Positions 26,132-34,889 of a DNA stretch of 64,000 nt are shown here, piece after piece (the first letter of the stretch is position 1; every line of letters starts with the position of its first letter). The notes beneath the pieces are model-generated. The model saw only the letters and a program-made list of their open reading frames with translations. It ran no database searches and was not told the DNA's origin. A program made the position numbers and the translations under genes. The DNA is from Amycolatopsis eburnea (GTDB lineage: Bacteria; Actinomycetota; Actinomycetes; Mycobacteriales; Pseudonocardiaceae): assembly GCF_003937945.1 (NCBI RefSeq), contig NZ_RSEC01000060.1:248001-312000 (forward strand), written 5' to 3'.

Positions 26132-28369
26132 TTACTTGGCGTCGGCCTTCTCGGCGTCACCCTCGGCGGGCTTGGCGTCCTCGTCCTTGACCACGATCAG
26201 GCTGATCTTGCCGCGGTTGTCGATGTCGGCGATCTCGACGCGGAGCTTGTCGCCCACGTTGACGACGTCCTCGACCTTGGCGATCCGCTTGCCGTTGCCC
26301 AGCTTGGAGATGTGCACCAGGCCGTCCTTGCCCGGCAGCAGCGAGACGAACGCGCCGAACGCGGCCGTCTTCACCACGGTGCCGAGGAAGCGCTCGCCGA
26401 CCTTGGGCAGCTGCGGGTTGGCGATGGCGTTGATCAGGTCGATCGCCGCGTCCGCCGACGGGCCGTCGGAGGCGCCCACGTAGATCGTGCCGTCGTCCTC
26501 GATGGAGATGTCGGCACCGGTCTGCTCGGTGATCGAGTTGATCATCTTGCCCTTCGGGCCGATGACCTCGCCGATCTTGTCGACCGGGATCTTCACGCTG
26601 GTGACGCGCGGCGAGTACGGGCTCATCTCGTCCGGGCTGTCGATCGCCTCGGCGATGACCTCCAGGATGGTGATGCGCGCGTCCTTCGCCTGCTTCAGCG
26701 CGGCCGCGAGGACCTCCGACGGGATGCCGTCGAGCTTCGTGTCGAGCTGCAGCGCGGTGATGATGTCCTTGGTGCCCGCGACCTTGAAGTCCATGTCGCC
26801 GAGGGCGTCCTCGGCACCGAGGATGTCGGTGAGCGCCACGTAGCGGGTCTCGCCGTCGACCTCGTCGGAGACCAGGCCCATCGCGATGCCCGCGACCGGC
26901 GCCTTCAGCGGCACGCCGGCGTTGTAGAGGCTCATCGTGGACGCGCAGACCGAGCCCATCGAGGTCGAGCCGTTGGAGCCCAGCGCCTCGGAGACCTGGC
27001 GGATCGCGTACGGGAACTCGTCCCGCTTCGGCAGCACCGGCACCAGGGCGCGCTCGGCGAGCATGCCGTGGCCGATTTCGCGGCGCTTCGGCGAACCGAC
27101 GCGGCCGGTCTCACCGGTGGAGAAGGGCGGGAAGTTGTAGTGGTGCAGGTAGCGCTTCGTCGTCTCCGGGGAGAGCGAGTCGATCTGCTGCTCCATGCGC
27201 AGCATGTTCAGCGTGGTGACGCCCAGGATCTGGGTCTCGCCGCGCTCGAACAGCGCCGAGCCGTGCGCCCGCGGGATCACGGCGACCTCGGCCGCGAGCG
27301 ACCGGATGTCGGTGAGGCCGCGGCCGTCCATGCGGATCTTCTCCGTGAGGACGCGCTGGCGCATGATCTTCTTCGTCAGGGCCTTGAACGCCCCGCCAAT
27401 CTCCTTGTCGCGGCCCTCGAAGGCTTCGCCCTCGCCGAGGCCGACCTTCTCCAGCACGGCGGCCTTGACCTGGTCGGTCGCGGCGTCGCGGTCCTGCTTG
27501 CCGGCGATCTGGAGGGCGTTCGCCAGGTCGTCGGTCGCGATGGCGGCGACGGCCTCGTAGACGTCCTGCTGGTAGGCCGGGTAGACCGGGAACTCGCCGG
27601 TCGGCTTCGCGGCGGCGTCGGCCAGGCGCTGCTGCGCCTCGCACAGGACCTTGATGAACGGCTTCGCGGCCTCGAGGCCCTCGGCGACAGCGACCTCGTC
27701 CGGCGCCTTGCCGCCGGCGGCGATCAGGTCGAGCGTGTGCTCGGTGCCCTCGGCCTCGACCATCATGATCGCGACGTCTTCACCGACGATGCGGCCGGCG
27801 ACGACCATGTTGAAGGTCGCCTTCTCCAGCTGCGACCAGGTCGGGAACGCGACCCACTGGCCCTCGATCAGCGCGACGCGCACGCCGCCGACCGGGCCGG
27901 AGAACGGCAGGCCGGCGATCTGGGTCGACGCCGACGCGGCGTTGATGGCCAGCACGTCGTACGGGTCTTCCGGGTTGAGGCTCTGGACGGTGATGACGAC
28001 CTGGATCTCGTTGCGGAGACCGTCGGCGAACGACGGGCGCAGCGGCCGGTCGATCAGGCGGCAGGTCAGGATCGCGTCGGTCGACGGGCGGCCCTCGCGG
28101 CGGAAGAACGCGCCGGGGATGCGGCCCGCGGCGTACATGCGCTCCTCGACGTCCACGGTCAGCGGGAAGAAGTCGAAGTGCTCCTTCGGGTGCTTCGACG
28201 CGGTCGTCGCCGAGAGCAGCATGGTCTCTTCGTCGAGGTACGCGACCACGGCGCCGGCGGCCTGCTTGGCCAGGCGGCCCGTCTCGAAGCGGACGGTGCG
28301 GGTGCCGAACCGGCCGTTGTCGATCACGGCTTCGGTCTCGTGCACGGTGACTCCGGTGGAGTCGGTCAT
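26132..28369 (-). CDS. pnp: Polyribonucleotide nucleotidyltransferase (PNPase)
   Basis: A 745-residue phosphorolytic 3'-5' exoribonuclease that also adds heteropolymeric tails. Two RNase PH domains are clear: the first with RPLRPSFADGLRNEIQV, the second with IPRAHGSALFERGETQ and LVSDEVDGETRYVALTDILG. The KH domain follows (IGEVIGPKGKMINSITEQTG), then an S1 domain (GERFLGTVVKTAAFGAFVSL) and an acidic tail. This is the actinobacterial GpsI layout. ATG 28369 is selected because AGGAGA lies 7 nt upstream, giving the known start of the protein. It lies downstream of rpsO across a hairpin, as in other bacteria. Confidence 0.97.
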   Translation of the reverse strand: MTDSTGVTVHETEAVIDNGRFGTRTVRFETGRLAKQAAGAVVAYLDEETMLLSATTASKHPKEHFDFFPLTVDVEERMYAAGRIPGAFFRREGRPSTDAILTCRLIDRPLRPSFADGLRNEIQVVITVQSLNPEDPYDVLAINAASASTQIAGLPFSGPVGGVRVALIEGQWVAFPTWSQLEKATFNMVVAGRIVGEDVAIMMVEAEGTEHTLDLIAAGGKAPDEVAVAEGLEAAKPFIKVLCEAQQRLADAAAKPTGEFPVYPAYQQDVYEAVAAIATDDLANALQIAGKQDRDAATDQVKAAVLEKVGLGEGEAFEGRDKEIGGAFKALTKKIMRQRVLTEKIRMDGRGLTDIRSLAAEVAVIPRAHGSALFERGETQILGVTTLNMLRMEQQIDSLSPETTKRYLHHYNFPPFSTGETGRVGSPKRREIGHGMLAERALVPVLPKRDEFPYAIRQVSEALGSNGSTSMGSVCASTMSLYNAGVPLKAPVAGIAMGLVSDEVDGETRYVALTDILGAEDALGDMDFKVAGTKDIITALQLDTKLDGIPSEVLAAALKQAKDARITILEVIAEAIDSPDEMSPYSPRVTSVKIPVDKIGEVIGPKGKMINSITEQTGADISIEDDGTIYVGASDGPSADAAIDLINAIANPQLPKVGERFLGTVVKTAAFGAFVSLLPGKDGLVHISKLGNGKRIAKVEDVVNVGDKLRVEIADIDNRGKISLIVVKDEDAKPAEGDAEKADAK

Positions 28370-28552
28370 AGACAGTTCTCCTCTTTGGTTCCTTCTACTG
28401 GCGCGAGTCTCCCACCCTGGGACCCGTTTCGCCTGAGGACGCTCGAGGAATGAGGCCGGTCTTCGATCGAAGCCCCCGGGACGCTTCCCGGGAACCACTA
28501 CCGAGGACCGGCGGACGGACCCTCGTGCGCGCTCGCGCCGTTCGGTACTGCA

Positions 28553-28587
28553 CCGAGGGGGAGCAGCCGGCGGCCACTCCCCCTCGG
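28553..28587 (-). terminator. Hairpin between rpsO and pnp
   Basis: The arms CCGAGGGGGAG (28553-28563) and CTCCCCCTCGG (28577-28587) form an 11-bp perfect stem 7 bp beyond the rpsO stop. It probably acts as a terminator/attenuator or processing site, comparable to the rpsO-pnp junction of other bacteria. The rest of the 225-bp gap shows no other clear element. Confidence 0.65.
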
Positions 28588-28594
28588 GTTCAAG

Positions 28595-28864
28595 CTATCG
28601 GCGCAGGCCGAGGCGCTGGATCAGCGCACGGTAACGCTCGATGTCCACCTTCATCACGTAGTTCAGCAGCCGGCGGCGACGGCCGACCAGCAGCAGGAGC
28701 CCGCGACGCGAGTGGTGGTCGTGCTTGTGAGCCTTGAGGTGCTCGGTGAGGCCGACGATCCGCTTGGTCAGCAGCGCGACCTGGGCCTCGGGGGATCCGG
28801 TGTCCGAGTCGTGCACGCCGTACTCGGCCAGGATCGACTTCTTCTCTTCGGTGGACAGCGCCAC
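28595..28864 (-). CDS. rpsO: 30S ribosomal protein S15
   Basis: An 89-residue primary 16S rRNA-binding protein of the small subunit. It has the conserved DTGSPEAQVALLTKRIVGLTEHL, cited here as DTGSPEAQVALLTKRI, followed by HKHDHHSRRGLLLLVGRRRR and LLNYVMKVDIERYRALIQRL. The sequence is complete with the normal length. GTG 28864 has GAGGAG 8 nt upstream. S15 often represses its own mRNA; no specific leader structure could be confirmed here. Confidence 0.98.
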   Translation of the reverse strand: MALSTEEKKSILAEYGVHDSDTGSPEAQVALLTKRIVGLTEHLKAHKHDHHSRRGLLLLVGRRRRLLNYVMKVDIERYRALIQRLGLRR

Positions 28865-28994
28865 TTGTGTTGCTCCTCGAATTGATCAGTGCCGTGCGGC
28901 CCCGGGCGTGGATGCACGCCGGGAAGACGGTCACGGCCGCCACGGACTGCAGCCGGACCCGCTCGTGAGGTTACCAGCCCGCTGAACAGCGCCT

Positions 28995-29498
28995 TCAGGC
29001 GCCGTCCAGCTCGAAGACGCGCGCCACCCGGTAGCGGGGGCCGCCCGGCTCGCGCTCGCTGGTCATCAGCGCCACCTCGGTGGCCTGCCAGCACCGGCTC
29101 GTGAAGCCGGCGAGCTTCTGGGTCCAACGCGCGGCGCGCCCCGGATCTTCCCGGGGGAACCGCGCGAGCGTCAGGTGGGCCGCGTACGGCCTCGACTCGG
29201 CGTCGGCGCCCGCGGCGTGCGCGAGCGGCGTCAGCTCCGTTCCGGCGACAGTCAACCACAGCACGCCGGGGAACGTCGCGGCCTTTTCCAGCCGGACCCC
29301 GACGGCCGCCCGCCCGGCCAGGCGCCGCTCCAGCCAGGCGGTGCGGGTCTCCAGGTCGTCCGGCCCGTAGTAGGCGAGCGTGACGTGCCAGCGCTCCGGC
29401 GGCTCCCAGCGCAGGCCGCCGCCCGGCTCGCCCACGGCTTCCGCGATCGCCTCGACGACGTCGTCCGGCGGGAGCAGCGCGCTGAACAGGACCGGCAT
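28995..29498 (-). CDS. thpR: 2'-5' RNA ligase family protein (2H phosphoesterase)
   Basis: A 167-residue protein with the two HxT motifs of the 2H phosphoesterase fold: HVTLAYYG (about residue 38) and HLTLARF (about residue 120). These form the active site for RNA 2',3'-cyclic phosphodiesterase/ligase reactions. Length is normal for ThpR/LigT. The start ATG 29498 overlaps the stop of the XRE regulator by one base, so it is translationally coupled to that gene. Its place among truB, ribF and rpsO fits a role in RNA end processing, though the physiological substrate is unknown. Confidence 0.9.
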   Translation of the reverse strand: MPVLFSALLPPDDVVEAIAEAVGEPGGGLRWEPPERWHVTLAYYGPDDLETRTAWLERRLAGRAAVGVRLEKAATFPGVLWLTVAGTELTPLAHAAGADAESRPYAAHLTLARFPREDPGRAARWTQKLAGFTSRCWQATEVALMTSEREPGGPRYRVARVFELDGA

Positions 29499-29971
29499 CA
29501 GGAGCCGTTGCCCGCCCGGCGGAGCAGGTCGGCGATGGCCGGGAACTCGTCGTCGAGGCGCTTGGCGGCCTCGCCCAGGTCTTCGTCCTCGGCCAGGTCG
29601 CGCAGGTAGGCGAGGACCTTCGCGTCTTCGTTGACGACCGGGATGTTGTCCCGGCCGACGGTGGGGCGCGAGTCGCGGACGTCCTCCATCGCGGCCAGCA
29701 TCGCGTCGCGGTTGCCCGCGGCGACCTCGGGCACCAGGATCTTGCGCTCGAGCATGATCATCCTGGCCAGCACGACCGGGTTGCCGATCTTCGCCCGCCG
29801 CCCGCTCATCACCTGGCTGAGCATGGGGGCGCTGATCCCGAGGACCTCCGCCAAGAACGCCTGCGAAACGTCGAACGCGACGACGAGCCGGCGCACGCGG
29901 TCGCCGAGCGGCTCCCCGTACCACTCGCGCTGCAACGCGATGTTCCGCTGGACGATCTTGTGGTCCTCCAC
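29498..29971 (-). CDS. XRE-type helix-turn-helix protein
   Basis: A 157-residue DNA-binding protein. The HTH spans about residues 23-65 (VRRLVVAFDVSQAFLAEVLG then ISAPMLSQVMSGRRAKIGNP), the lambda-repressor-like pattern. The rest is helical and acidic (DLAEDEDLGEAAKRLDDEFP) and probably mediates dimerisation. GTG 29971 has GGGGAG 8 nt upstream. It is coupled to the 2'-5' RNA ligase gene. It appears to be a conserved actinobacterial regulator of unknown targets rather than a phage repressor, since no phage genes are nearby. Confidence 0.87.
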   Translation of the reverse strand: MEDHKIVQRNIALQREWYGEPLGDRVRRLVVAFDVSQAFLAEVLGISAPMLSQVMSGRRAKIGNPVVLARMIMLERKILVPEVAAGNRDAMLAAMEDVRDSRPTVGRDNIPVVNEDAKVLAYLRDLAEDEDLGEAAKRLDDEFPAIADLLRRAGNGS

Positions 29972-30055
29972 CAGTTCCGCTCCCCTATGCCCCGCTCGCG
30001 CACACCGTCCGTGAGCATCTTGCCATCGCCCCCACGTGCGTGAACGCGAAATCCC

Positions 30056-31039
30056 CTATTCGCCCCCGGTCGGGGCGTCCGGGGGCAGCTCCAGTGCCTT
30101 TCTCGTCTCGATCACGTCGTCGTCGATCTGCGTGACGAGCCCGGCCGAGTCGGCGAAGCGCACCTGGTCGCGCAGCCGCGTCACGAAGTCGATCGCCACG
30201 TGCTGGCCGTAGAAGTCCTCGTCGACGTCGAGCACGAACGCCTCGACGGTCCGCTCGCGCCCGGAGAACGTCGGGTTCGTGCCCACCGAGACCGCGGCGC
30301 GCAGCCGGCGCGACGGGTCAGCCGAGCGGGTGAACCAGGCGCTGTACACGCCGTCGGCCGGCACGGCGGCGAAGCGCGGCGTCGACAGGTTCGCCGTCGG
30401 GTAGCCGAGCTCGTGACCGCGGCCGTCGCCGCGCACGACGATGCCCTCCAGGCGGTGCGGGCGGCCGAGGGCCTCCGCCGCCGCGACGACGTCACCCGCG
30501 TCGATGCACGACCGGACGTACGTGCTGGAGAACGTGATCGCCGATTGGTCCTCTTCGGACAGTTCCTTGCCCTGCAGTTCCGCGCCGTAGGCGGCGAACC
30601 CGAACCGGCGGCCCAGGGTGCGCAGCATCGCGACGTCGCCGGCGGCCTTGGCGCCGAAGGTGAAGTTGTCGCCGACGATCACCGCGGCCGCGTGCAGGCG
30701 GTCGACGAGCACCTCGTGCACGAACTCCTCCGGCGCCAGCCGGGACAGCTCCAAGGTGAACGGCAGCACGCAGAAGACGTCGACGCCGAGGCTCTCGACG
30801 ATTTCCGCCTTGCGCCGCAACGTGGTCAGCTGCGCCGGGTGGCTGCCCGGGCGCAGCACCTCCGACGGGTGCGGGTCGAACGTCACCATGACGCTCGGCA
30901 GCCCCCGTTCGGCCGCCGCGGCCACGGTCCGGCTGATCAGCTCCTGGTGCCCGCGATGCACCCCGTCGAACACGCCGATGGTGACCACGCACCGGCCCCA
31001 GCCGCCGGGGAGGTCCCCCAGCCCACGCCACCGCAGCAC
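30056..31039 (-). CDS. ribF: Bifunctional riboflavin kinase/FAD synthetase
   Basis: Converts riboflavin to FMN and FMN to FAD. The 327-residue protein has the N-terminal nucleotidyltransferase motif GVFDGVHRGHQEL (HxxH at residues 28-31) and TFDPHPSEVLRPG. The flexible loop with SSTYVRSCI follows. The C-terminal kinase has GYPTANL and the GVY..W beta-barrel segment. GTG 31039 is preferred: it gives the common start (VLRWRGLGDLP) and has GGGAG about 7 nt upstream. It lies 29 bp after truB, on the same strand, as in other actinobacteria. Confidence 0.96.
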   Translation of the reverse strand: MLRWRGLGDLPGGWGRCVVTIGVFDGVHRGHQELISRTVAAAAERGLPSVMVTFDPHPSEVLRPGSHPAQLTTLRRKAEIVESLGVDVFCVLPFTLELSRLAPEEFVHEVLVDRLHAAAVIVGDNFTFGAKAAGDVAMLRTLGRRFGFAAYGAELQGKELSEEDQSAITFSSTYVRSCIDAGDVVAAAEALGRPHRLEGIVVRGDGRGHELGYPTANLSTPRFAAVPADGVYSAWFTRSADPSRRLRAAVSVGTNPTFSGRERTVEAFVLDVDEDFYGQHVAIDFVTRLRDQVRFADSAGLVTQIDDDVIETRKALELPPDAPTGGE

Positions 31040-31068
31040 GTCGTACTCCCGTCTCTGTAAGGCCCACC

Positions 31069-31974
31069 CTAGGCGGGCAGCAACACCACCACCGCGCGGG
31101 ACACGCCTTGTTCGTCGGCGGCCAGCGCGAGCACCCGGCCGTCGGGCCCGAAGAGCCCGTAGGTGCCGTCGAGCCCGGCCGCGGGGATGCGCTGCCCGTG
31201 CCGGACGGCCTTCGCCGTGGCCGCGTCGAGGTCGCGCCTCGGGAAGGCGGCCGCGACGGCGGCGTCGAGGTCCAGGCTCAGCTCGGGCGTCTCCTCGAGC
31301 TGGTCGAGGGTGCGCGCCCTGGCCAGCGTGAACGGGCCGACCGTGGTGCGCCGCAACGCCTTCAGGTGCCCGCCGCAGCCGAGGTCCGCGCCGAGGTCGC
31401 GGGCCAGCGCGCGGACGTAGGTGCCGGACGAGCACTCGACGACGGCGTCGACCTCGACGTGGTCGTCCTCGTGGCGGATGCCCAGGACGTCGAAGCGGTA
31501 GACGGTGACCGGGCGGGCGGGGATGACGACGTCCTCGCCGGCGCGGACGCGGGCGTAGGCGCGCTTGCCGTCGATCTTGACGGCGCTGACCGCGCTCGGC
31601 ACCTGCTGGATGTCACCGGTCAGCTTCGCGACGCCTTCGGCGATCTCGTCGTCGGTGATCTTTTCGGTGTCGCCGGTCGTGAGGACCTCGCCCTCGGCGT
31701 CGTCGGTCGTGGTGCTGCTGCCGAGGCTCAAGGTGGCCAGGTAGGTCTTGCGGTCCAGCGCCAGGTGGCCGAGCAGCTTGGTGGCGCGCTCGATGCCGAG
31801 CACCAGCACGCCGGTCGCCATCGGGTCGAGCGTGCCGGCGTGCCCGACCTTGCGGGTGCCCATGATGCGGCGGGCCCGGGCGACGACGTCGTGCGACGTC
31901 ATCCCGGCGGGCTTGTCGACGATCAGGAGACCGGGCGGCGGGGCGGGGCGGCGGGGCGGTTTGGGGCTCGACAC
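31069..31974 (-). CDS. truB: tRNA pseudouridine(55) synthase
   Basis: Makes pseudouridine 55 in the T-loop of tRNAs. The 301-residue protein shows LLIVDKPAGMTSHDVV and the catalytic Asp50 in KVGHAGTLDPMATGVL. RKTYLATLSLGSSTTTDD and the C-terminal SGTYVRALARDLG complete the family pattern, with a C-terminal PUA-like actinobacterial domain. GTG 31974 is chosen because it precedes the short Pro/Arg-rich lead-in typical of the family and AGGG lies about 9 nt upstream. It is followed by ribF. Confidence 0.96.
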   Translation of the reverse strand: MSSPKPPRRPAPPPGLLIVDKPAGMTSHDVVARARRIMGTRKVGHAGTLDPMATGVLVLGIERATKLLGHLALDRKTYLATLSLGSSTTTDDAEGEVLTTGDTEKITDDEIAEGVAKLTGDIQQVPSAVSAVKIDGKRAYARVRAGEDVVIPARPVTVYRFDVLGIRHEDDHVEVDAVVECSSGTYVRALARDLGADLGCGGHLKALRRTTVGPFTLARARTLDQLEETPELSLDLDAAVAAAFPRRDLDAATAKAVRHGQRIPAAGLDGTYGLFGPDGRVLALAADEQGVSRAVVVLLPA

Positions 31975-32018
31975 GGCGCAAACCCTAGCTGCCGTCCCTT
32001 GGGGAACGATCAGGCCGC

Positions 32019-33344
32019 TCAGGCTGCGACGATCGGCGTCTCCGGTAGTGCGGCGTCCCAGCGGCGGCGGGTGATCCGGACCGGCAGCTCTTCGCCGCGG
32101 GCTTCGGCGAGGAACAGGTGGGCGCGGGTGCGGCGCCACCACACGAGCATCCGGACCGTGCCGAGCGCGAGGATCGCGACGATCGCCAGCAGCGACAGCC
32201 GGAAGCTCCCGCCGGTCCACTGCAGCAGCACGCCGACGAGCAGGGCCGCGATGGTGGTGGCGACGAAGCCGCCGACGTTGACCACGCCGGTCGCCGTGCC
32301 CACCCGGGACAGCGGGTTGTAGTCGCGGGCGAGCGCGAACCCGATCATCGACGCCGGACCGCCGAGGGCGAGGAAGGCGAACGCGGGCACCAGCACGGCC
32401 ACCGGCACGGTGCCGGGCCAGCTCAGCAGCAGCGCCCAGACCAGCGCGGCACCGCCGATGTACCCGCCGACCAGCGGCATCCGCAGCGACGGGTGCCTGC
32501 CGATCACGCCGCCGAGCAGCGGACCGCCTGCCATCGACCCGAAGACGAACACGGTGAGCAGCGCGCTCGCGGTGGCCTTCGACTGCCCCTGGCCCTGGAC
32601 CAGCCACGGGACGCCCCACAGCAGCGTCAGGGCGTTGGGGGCGAACATCGTGCTGAAGTGGACCCAGAAGCCCAGGCGCGTCCCCGGCGTCCGCCAGGCT
32701 TCGGCGACCTGGTGGGCGAGCGCGCGCGGGCGGACCGGTTCGCGGACGGGCGGCGTTTCGCCGGCCGGGACGTCGCGGACCCGCAGCGCCACGACCAGCG
32801 TGTACAGCACGGTGAGGGCGCCGACGGCGAGGAAGGTGGGCGTCCAGCCGGAGACGTCGAGCAGCAGCGCCAGCGGGACGGTGGCGGCGAGGTTGCCGAT
32901 GTAGCCGACGGCGGCGGTGAACGACGTCAGCAGCGCGTACTGGCGGCCCGGGAAGTGGGCCGCGAACAGGCGCAGCACGCTGACGAAGGTGAGCGCGTCG
33001 CCGAGCCCGAGCACGCCGCGGGCGAGCAGGCCGAGGCCGTAGGAGTGCGCGATGCCGAGCAGGAGCTGCCCCGTGCCGAGGATCAGCACGGCGGCGATGA
33101 GGACGCGGCGGGGACCGTAGCGGTCGACCAGGACCCCGGTCGGGATCTGCATGGCGGCGTAGACGCCGACCTGGAGGACGGTGAAGGTGCCGAGCGCGGC
33201 GGCGCCGACGCCGAACCGTTCGGCCGCCTGCAGCCCGGCGACGCCGAAGGAGGTGCGGTGGAAGACCGCGAGGAGGTAGACGGTGACGGCGGCGAGCCAG
33301 ATGAGCCAGGACCGGGCCGTGGCGCGGCCGGTGGCGGGCGGCAC
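32019..33344 (-). CDS. MFS transporter
   Basis: A 441-residue, 12-helix major-facilitator protein. Helix 1-2 carries FHRTSFGVAGLQAAERFGVG. The loop motif between helices 2 and 3 is GVLVDRYGPRRVLI (the GxxxDRxGxRR signature). A cytoplasmic centre separates the halves, and a basic tail ends the protein. The sequence resembles the nitrate/sugar-phosphate-like actinobacterial exporters, but the substrate cannot be called. It is upstream of truB on the same strand with a 44-bp gap. The 141 bp upstream hold a weak inverted repeat AACGG...CCGTT (33422-33441) that may be an operator. Confidence 0.88.
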   Translation of the reverse strand: MPPATGRATARSWLIWLAAVTVYLLAVFHRTSFGVAGLQAAERFGVGAAALGTFTVLQVGVYAAMQIPTGVLVDRYGPRRVLIAAVLILGTGQLLLGIAHSYGLGLLARGVLGLGDALTFVSVLRLFAAHFPGRQYALLTSFTAAVGYIGNLAATVPLALLLDVSGWTPTFLAVGALTVLYTLVVALRVRDVPAGETPPVREPVRPRALAHQVAEAWRTPGTRLGFWVHFSTMFAPNALTLLWGVPWLVQGQGQSKATASALLTVFVFGSMAGGPLLGGVIGRHPSLRMPLVGGYIGGAALVWALLLSWPGTVPVAVLVPAFAFLALGGPASMIGFALARDYNPLSRVGTATGVVNVGGFVATTIAALLVGVLLQWTGGSFRLSLLAIVAILALGTVRMLVWWRRTRAHLFLAEARGEELPVRITRRRWDAALPETPIVAA

Positions 33345-33485
33345 AAGGACCTCCAGGGGTTCGGCGGTGTTCGGGGCGTGGAACGCCCACGCTGCCGTCC
33401 CTACTACTTGTATCGCCTAAGCAACGGCGAAACATAGCCGTTATCCGGGTGGTTTTCGCCACAGGGTCGGGGGCATCACACGTGG

Positions 33486-34808
33486 TCAGGCGGGGCGGAT
33501 CGCGCCCGTCACCGCCCAGTTGCCCGAGCGCCAGCGCGCCACCACGAACGCCAGCCGGAGCACCATGAACAGCGACAGGCCGGTCCAGATCCCCGCCAGC
33601 CCCCAGCCGAACCCCAGCGAGGCCCAGATCAGCGGCAGGAAGCCCAGCGCCGCGCTCCCGAGCGTCGCGTTGCGGAGGAAGGCCGCGTCGCCGGCGCCCA
33701 GCAGGACCCCGTCCAGCGCGAACACCACCCCGGCGATCGGCTGCAGGGCCACGAAGAACCACCACGCGTGCGGGATCTCCGCCAGCACGCCCTGGTCGGA
33801 CGTGAACGCGTGCGGCAGCACCCACGACAGCGCCGCGAACAGGACGCACAGGAAACACCCCAGCAGCAGGCCGTACCCCGTGATCTGGTTGGCAACCCCG
33901 CGCGCCTGCCGCGCCGAGTTCGCGCCCAGCGCCGCGCCGACCAGCGACTGGGCCGCGATCGCCACCGAGTCCAGGACCAGCGCGAGGAACGTCCACAGCT
34001 GCAGCACCACCTGGTGCGCGCCCACCGCCTCGGTCGACGTGCGGGCCGCGACGGCCGCCGCCGAGACGAAGCACGCCTGGAACGCCAGGCTGCGCAGGAC
34101 CAGGTCGCGGCCCAGGCCGAGCTGCGCGCGCATCACCTTGAAGTCCGGGCGCAGGCCTGCCTTCTCCTTGACCAGCGCGGCGAAGAACAGCGCCGCCGAG
34201 ATCACCTGCGCGACGACGTTCGCGATCGCCGAGCCCTCCAGCCCGAGCCCGGCGCCGTAGACGAGCACCGGGCACAGCACGGCCGAAATCCCGTTGCCCG
34301 CCAGCACGTACCGCAGCGGTTTCGCGGCGTCCTGGACCCCGCGCATCCAGCCGTTGCCCGCCATGGTGACGAGGATCAGCGGCGCCCCGAACAGCGCGAT
34401 CCGCAGCCACGACACGGCCGCGGACGCGATCTCGTCGCTGCCCGAGAGCGCGCGGGCGATCGGCCAGGCCAGCAGCTGCCCGACGCCGAGCACGACGAAC
34501 CCGACGAACAGCGCCAGCCACGTCGCCTGCACGCCTTCGCGGACCGCGTCCGCCCGGCGGCCGGCGCCGTGCAGGCGCGCGGTGCGCGACGTCGTGCCGT
34601 AGGACAGGAACGTCAGCTGGCTCGACACCTGCGCCAGCACGACCCCGCCGAGCGCGAGCCCGGCCAGCGACAGCGCGTCGAGGTGGCCGACCACGGCGGT
34701 GTCGACCAGCACGTACAGCGGCTCGGCGGCCAGCACCCCCAGCGCGGGCACGGCCAGGCCCAGCACGCGCTTCGCCGGTACCCGCTCGGTCTCCTCCACG
34801 TTCACCAC
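33486..34808 (-). CDS. MATE-family (DinF-like) efflux transporter
   Basis: A 440-residue, 12-helix multidrug/toxin extrusion protein. The opening LGLAVPALGVLAAEPLYVLV then DTAVVGHLDALSLAGLALGG is the DinF subgroup signature, with GNGWMRGVQDAAKPLRYVL further on. It expels cationic compounds in exchange for Na+ or H+. The start is uncertain: an in-frame GTG at 34832 exists, but GTG 34808 lies 7 nt after TAGAGT, a good leaderless -10, and fits homologues better. In mycobacteria dinF also follows the DHH phosphatase gene, as it does here. Confidence 0.92.
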   Translation of the reverse strand: MVNVEETERVPAKRVLGLAVPALGVLAAEPLYVLVDTAVVGHLDALSLAGLALGGVVLAQVSSQLTFLSYGTTSRTARLHGAGRRADAVREGVQATWLALFVGFVVLGVGQLLAWPIARALSGSDEIASAAVSWLRIALFGAPLILVTMAGNGWMRGVQDAAKPLRYVLAGNGISAVLCPVLVYGAGLGLEGSAIANVVAQVISAALFFAALVKEKAGLRPDFKVMRAQLGLGRDLVLRSLAFQACFVSAAAVAARTSTEAVGAHQVVLQLWTFLALVLDSVAIAAQSLVGAALGANSARQARGVANQITGYGLLLGCFLCVLFAALSWVLPHAFTSDQGVLAEIPHAWWFFVALQPIAGVVFALDGVLLGAGDAAFLRNATLGSAALGFLPLIWASLGFGWGLAGIWTGLSLFMVLRLAFVVARWRSGNWAVTGAIRPA

Positions 34809-34889
34809 GATCCGGACTCTAACCGGCCCCACCGACAGTTCTGACCGGCGGGAAGCCGGGAACTTTCCGCCGGCGGCATCCGACGCGCG

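Noticed and set aside
33345..33485. Riboswitch or tRNA in the gap before the MFS gene
   Set aside because: Only a weak 5-bp inverted repeat is visible; no conserved riboswitch core or cloverleaf could be traced.
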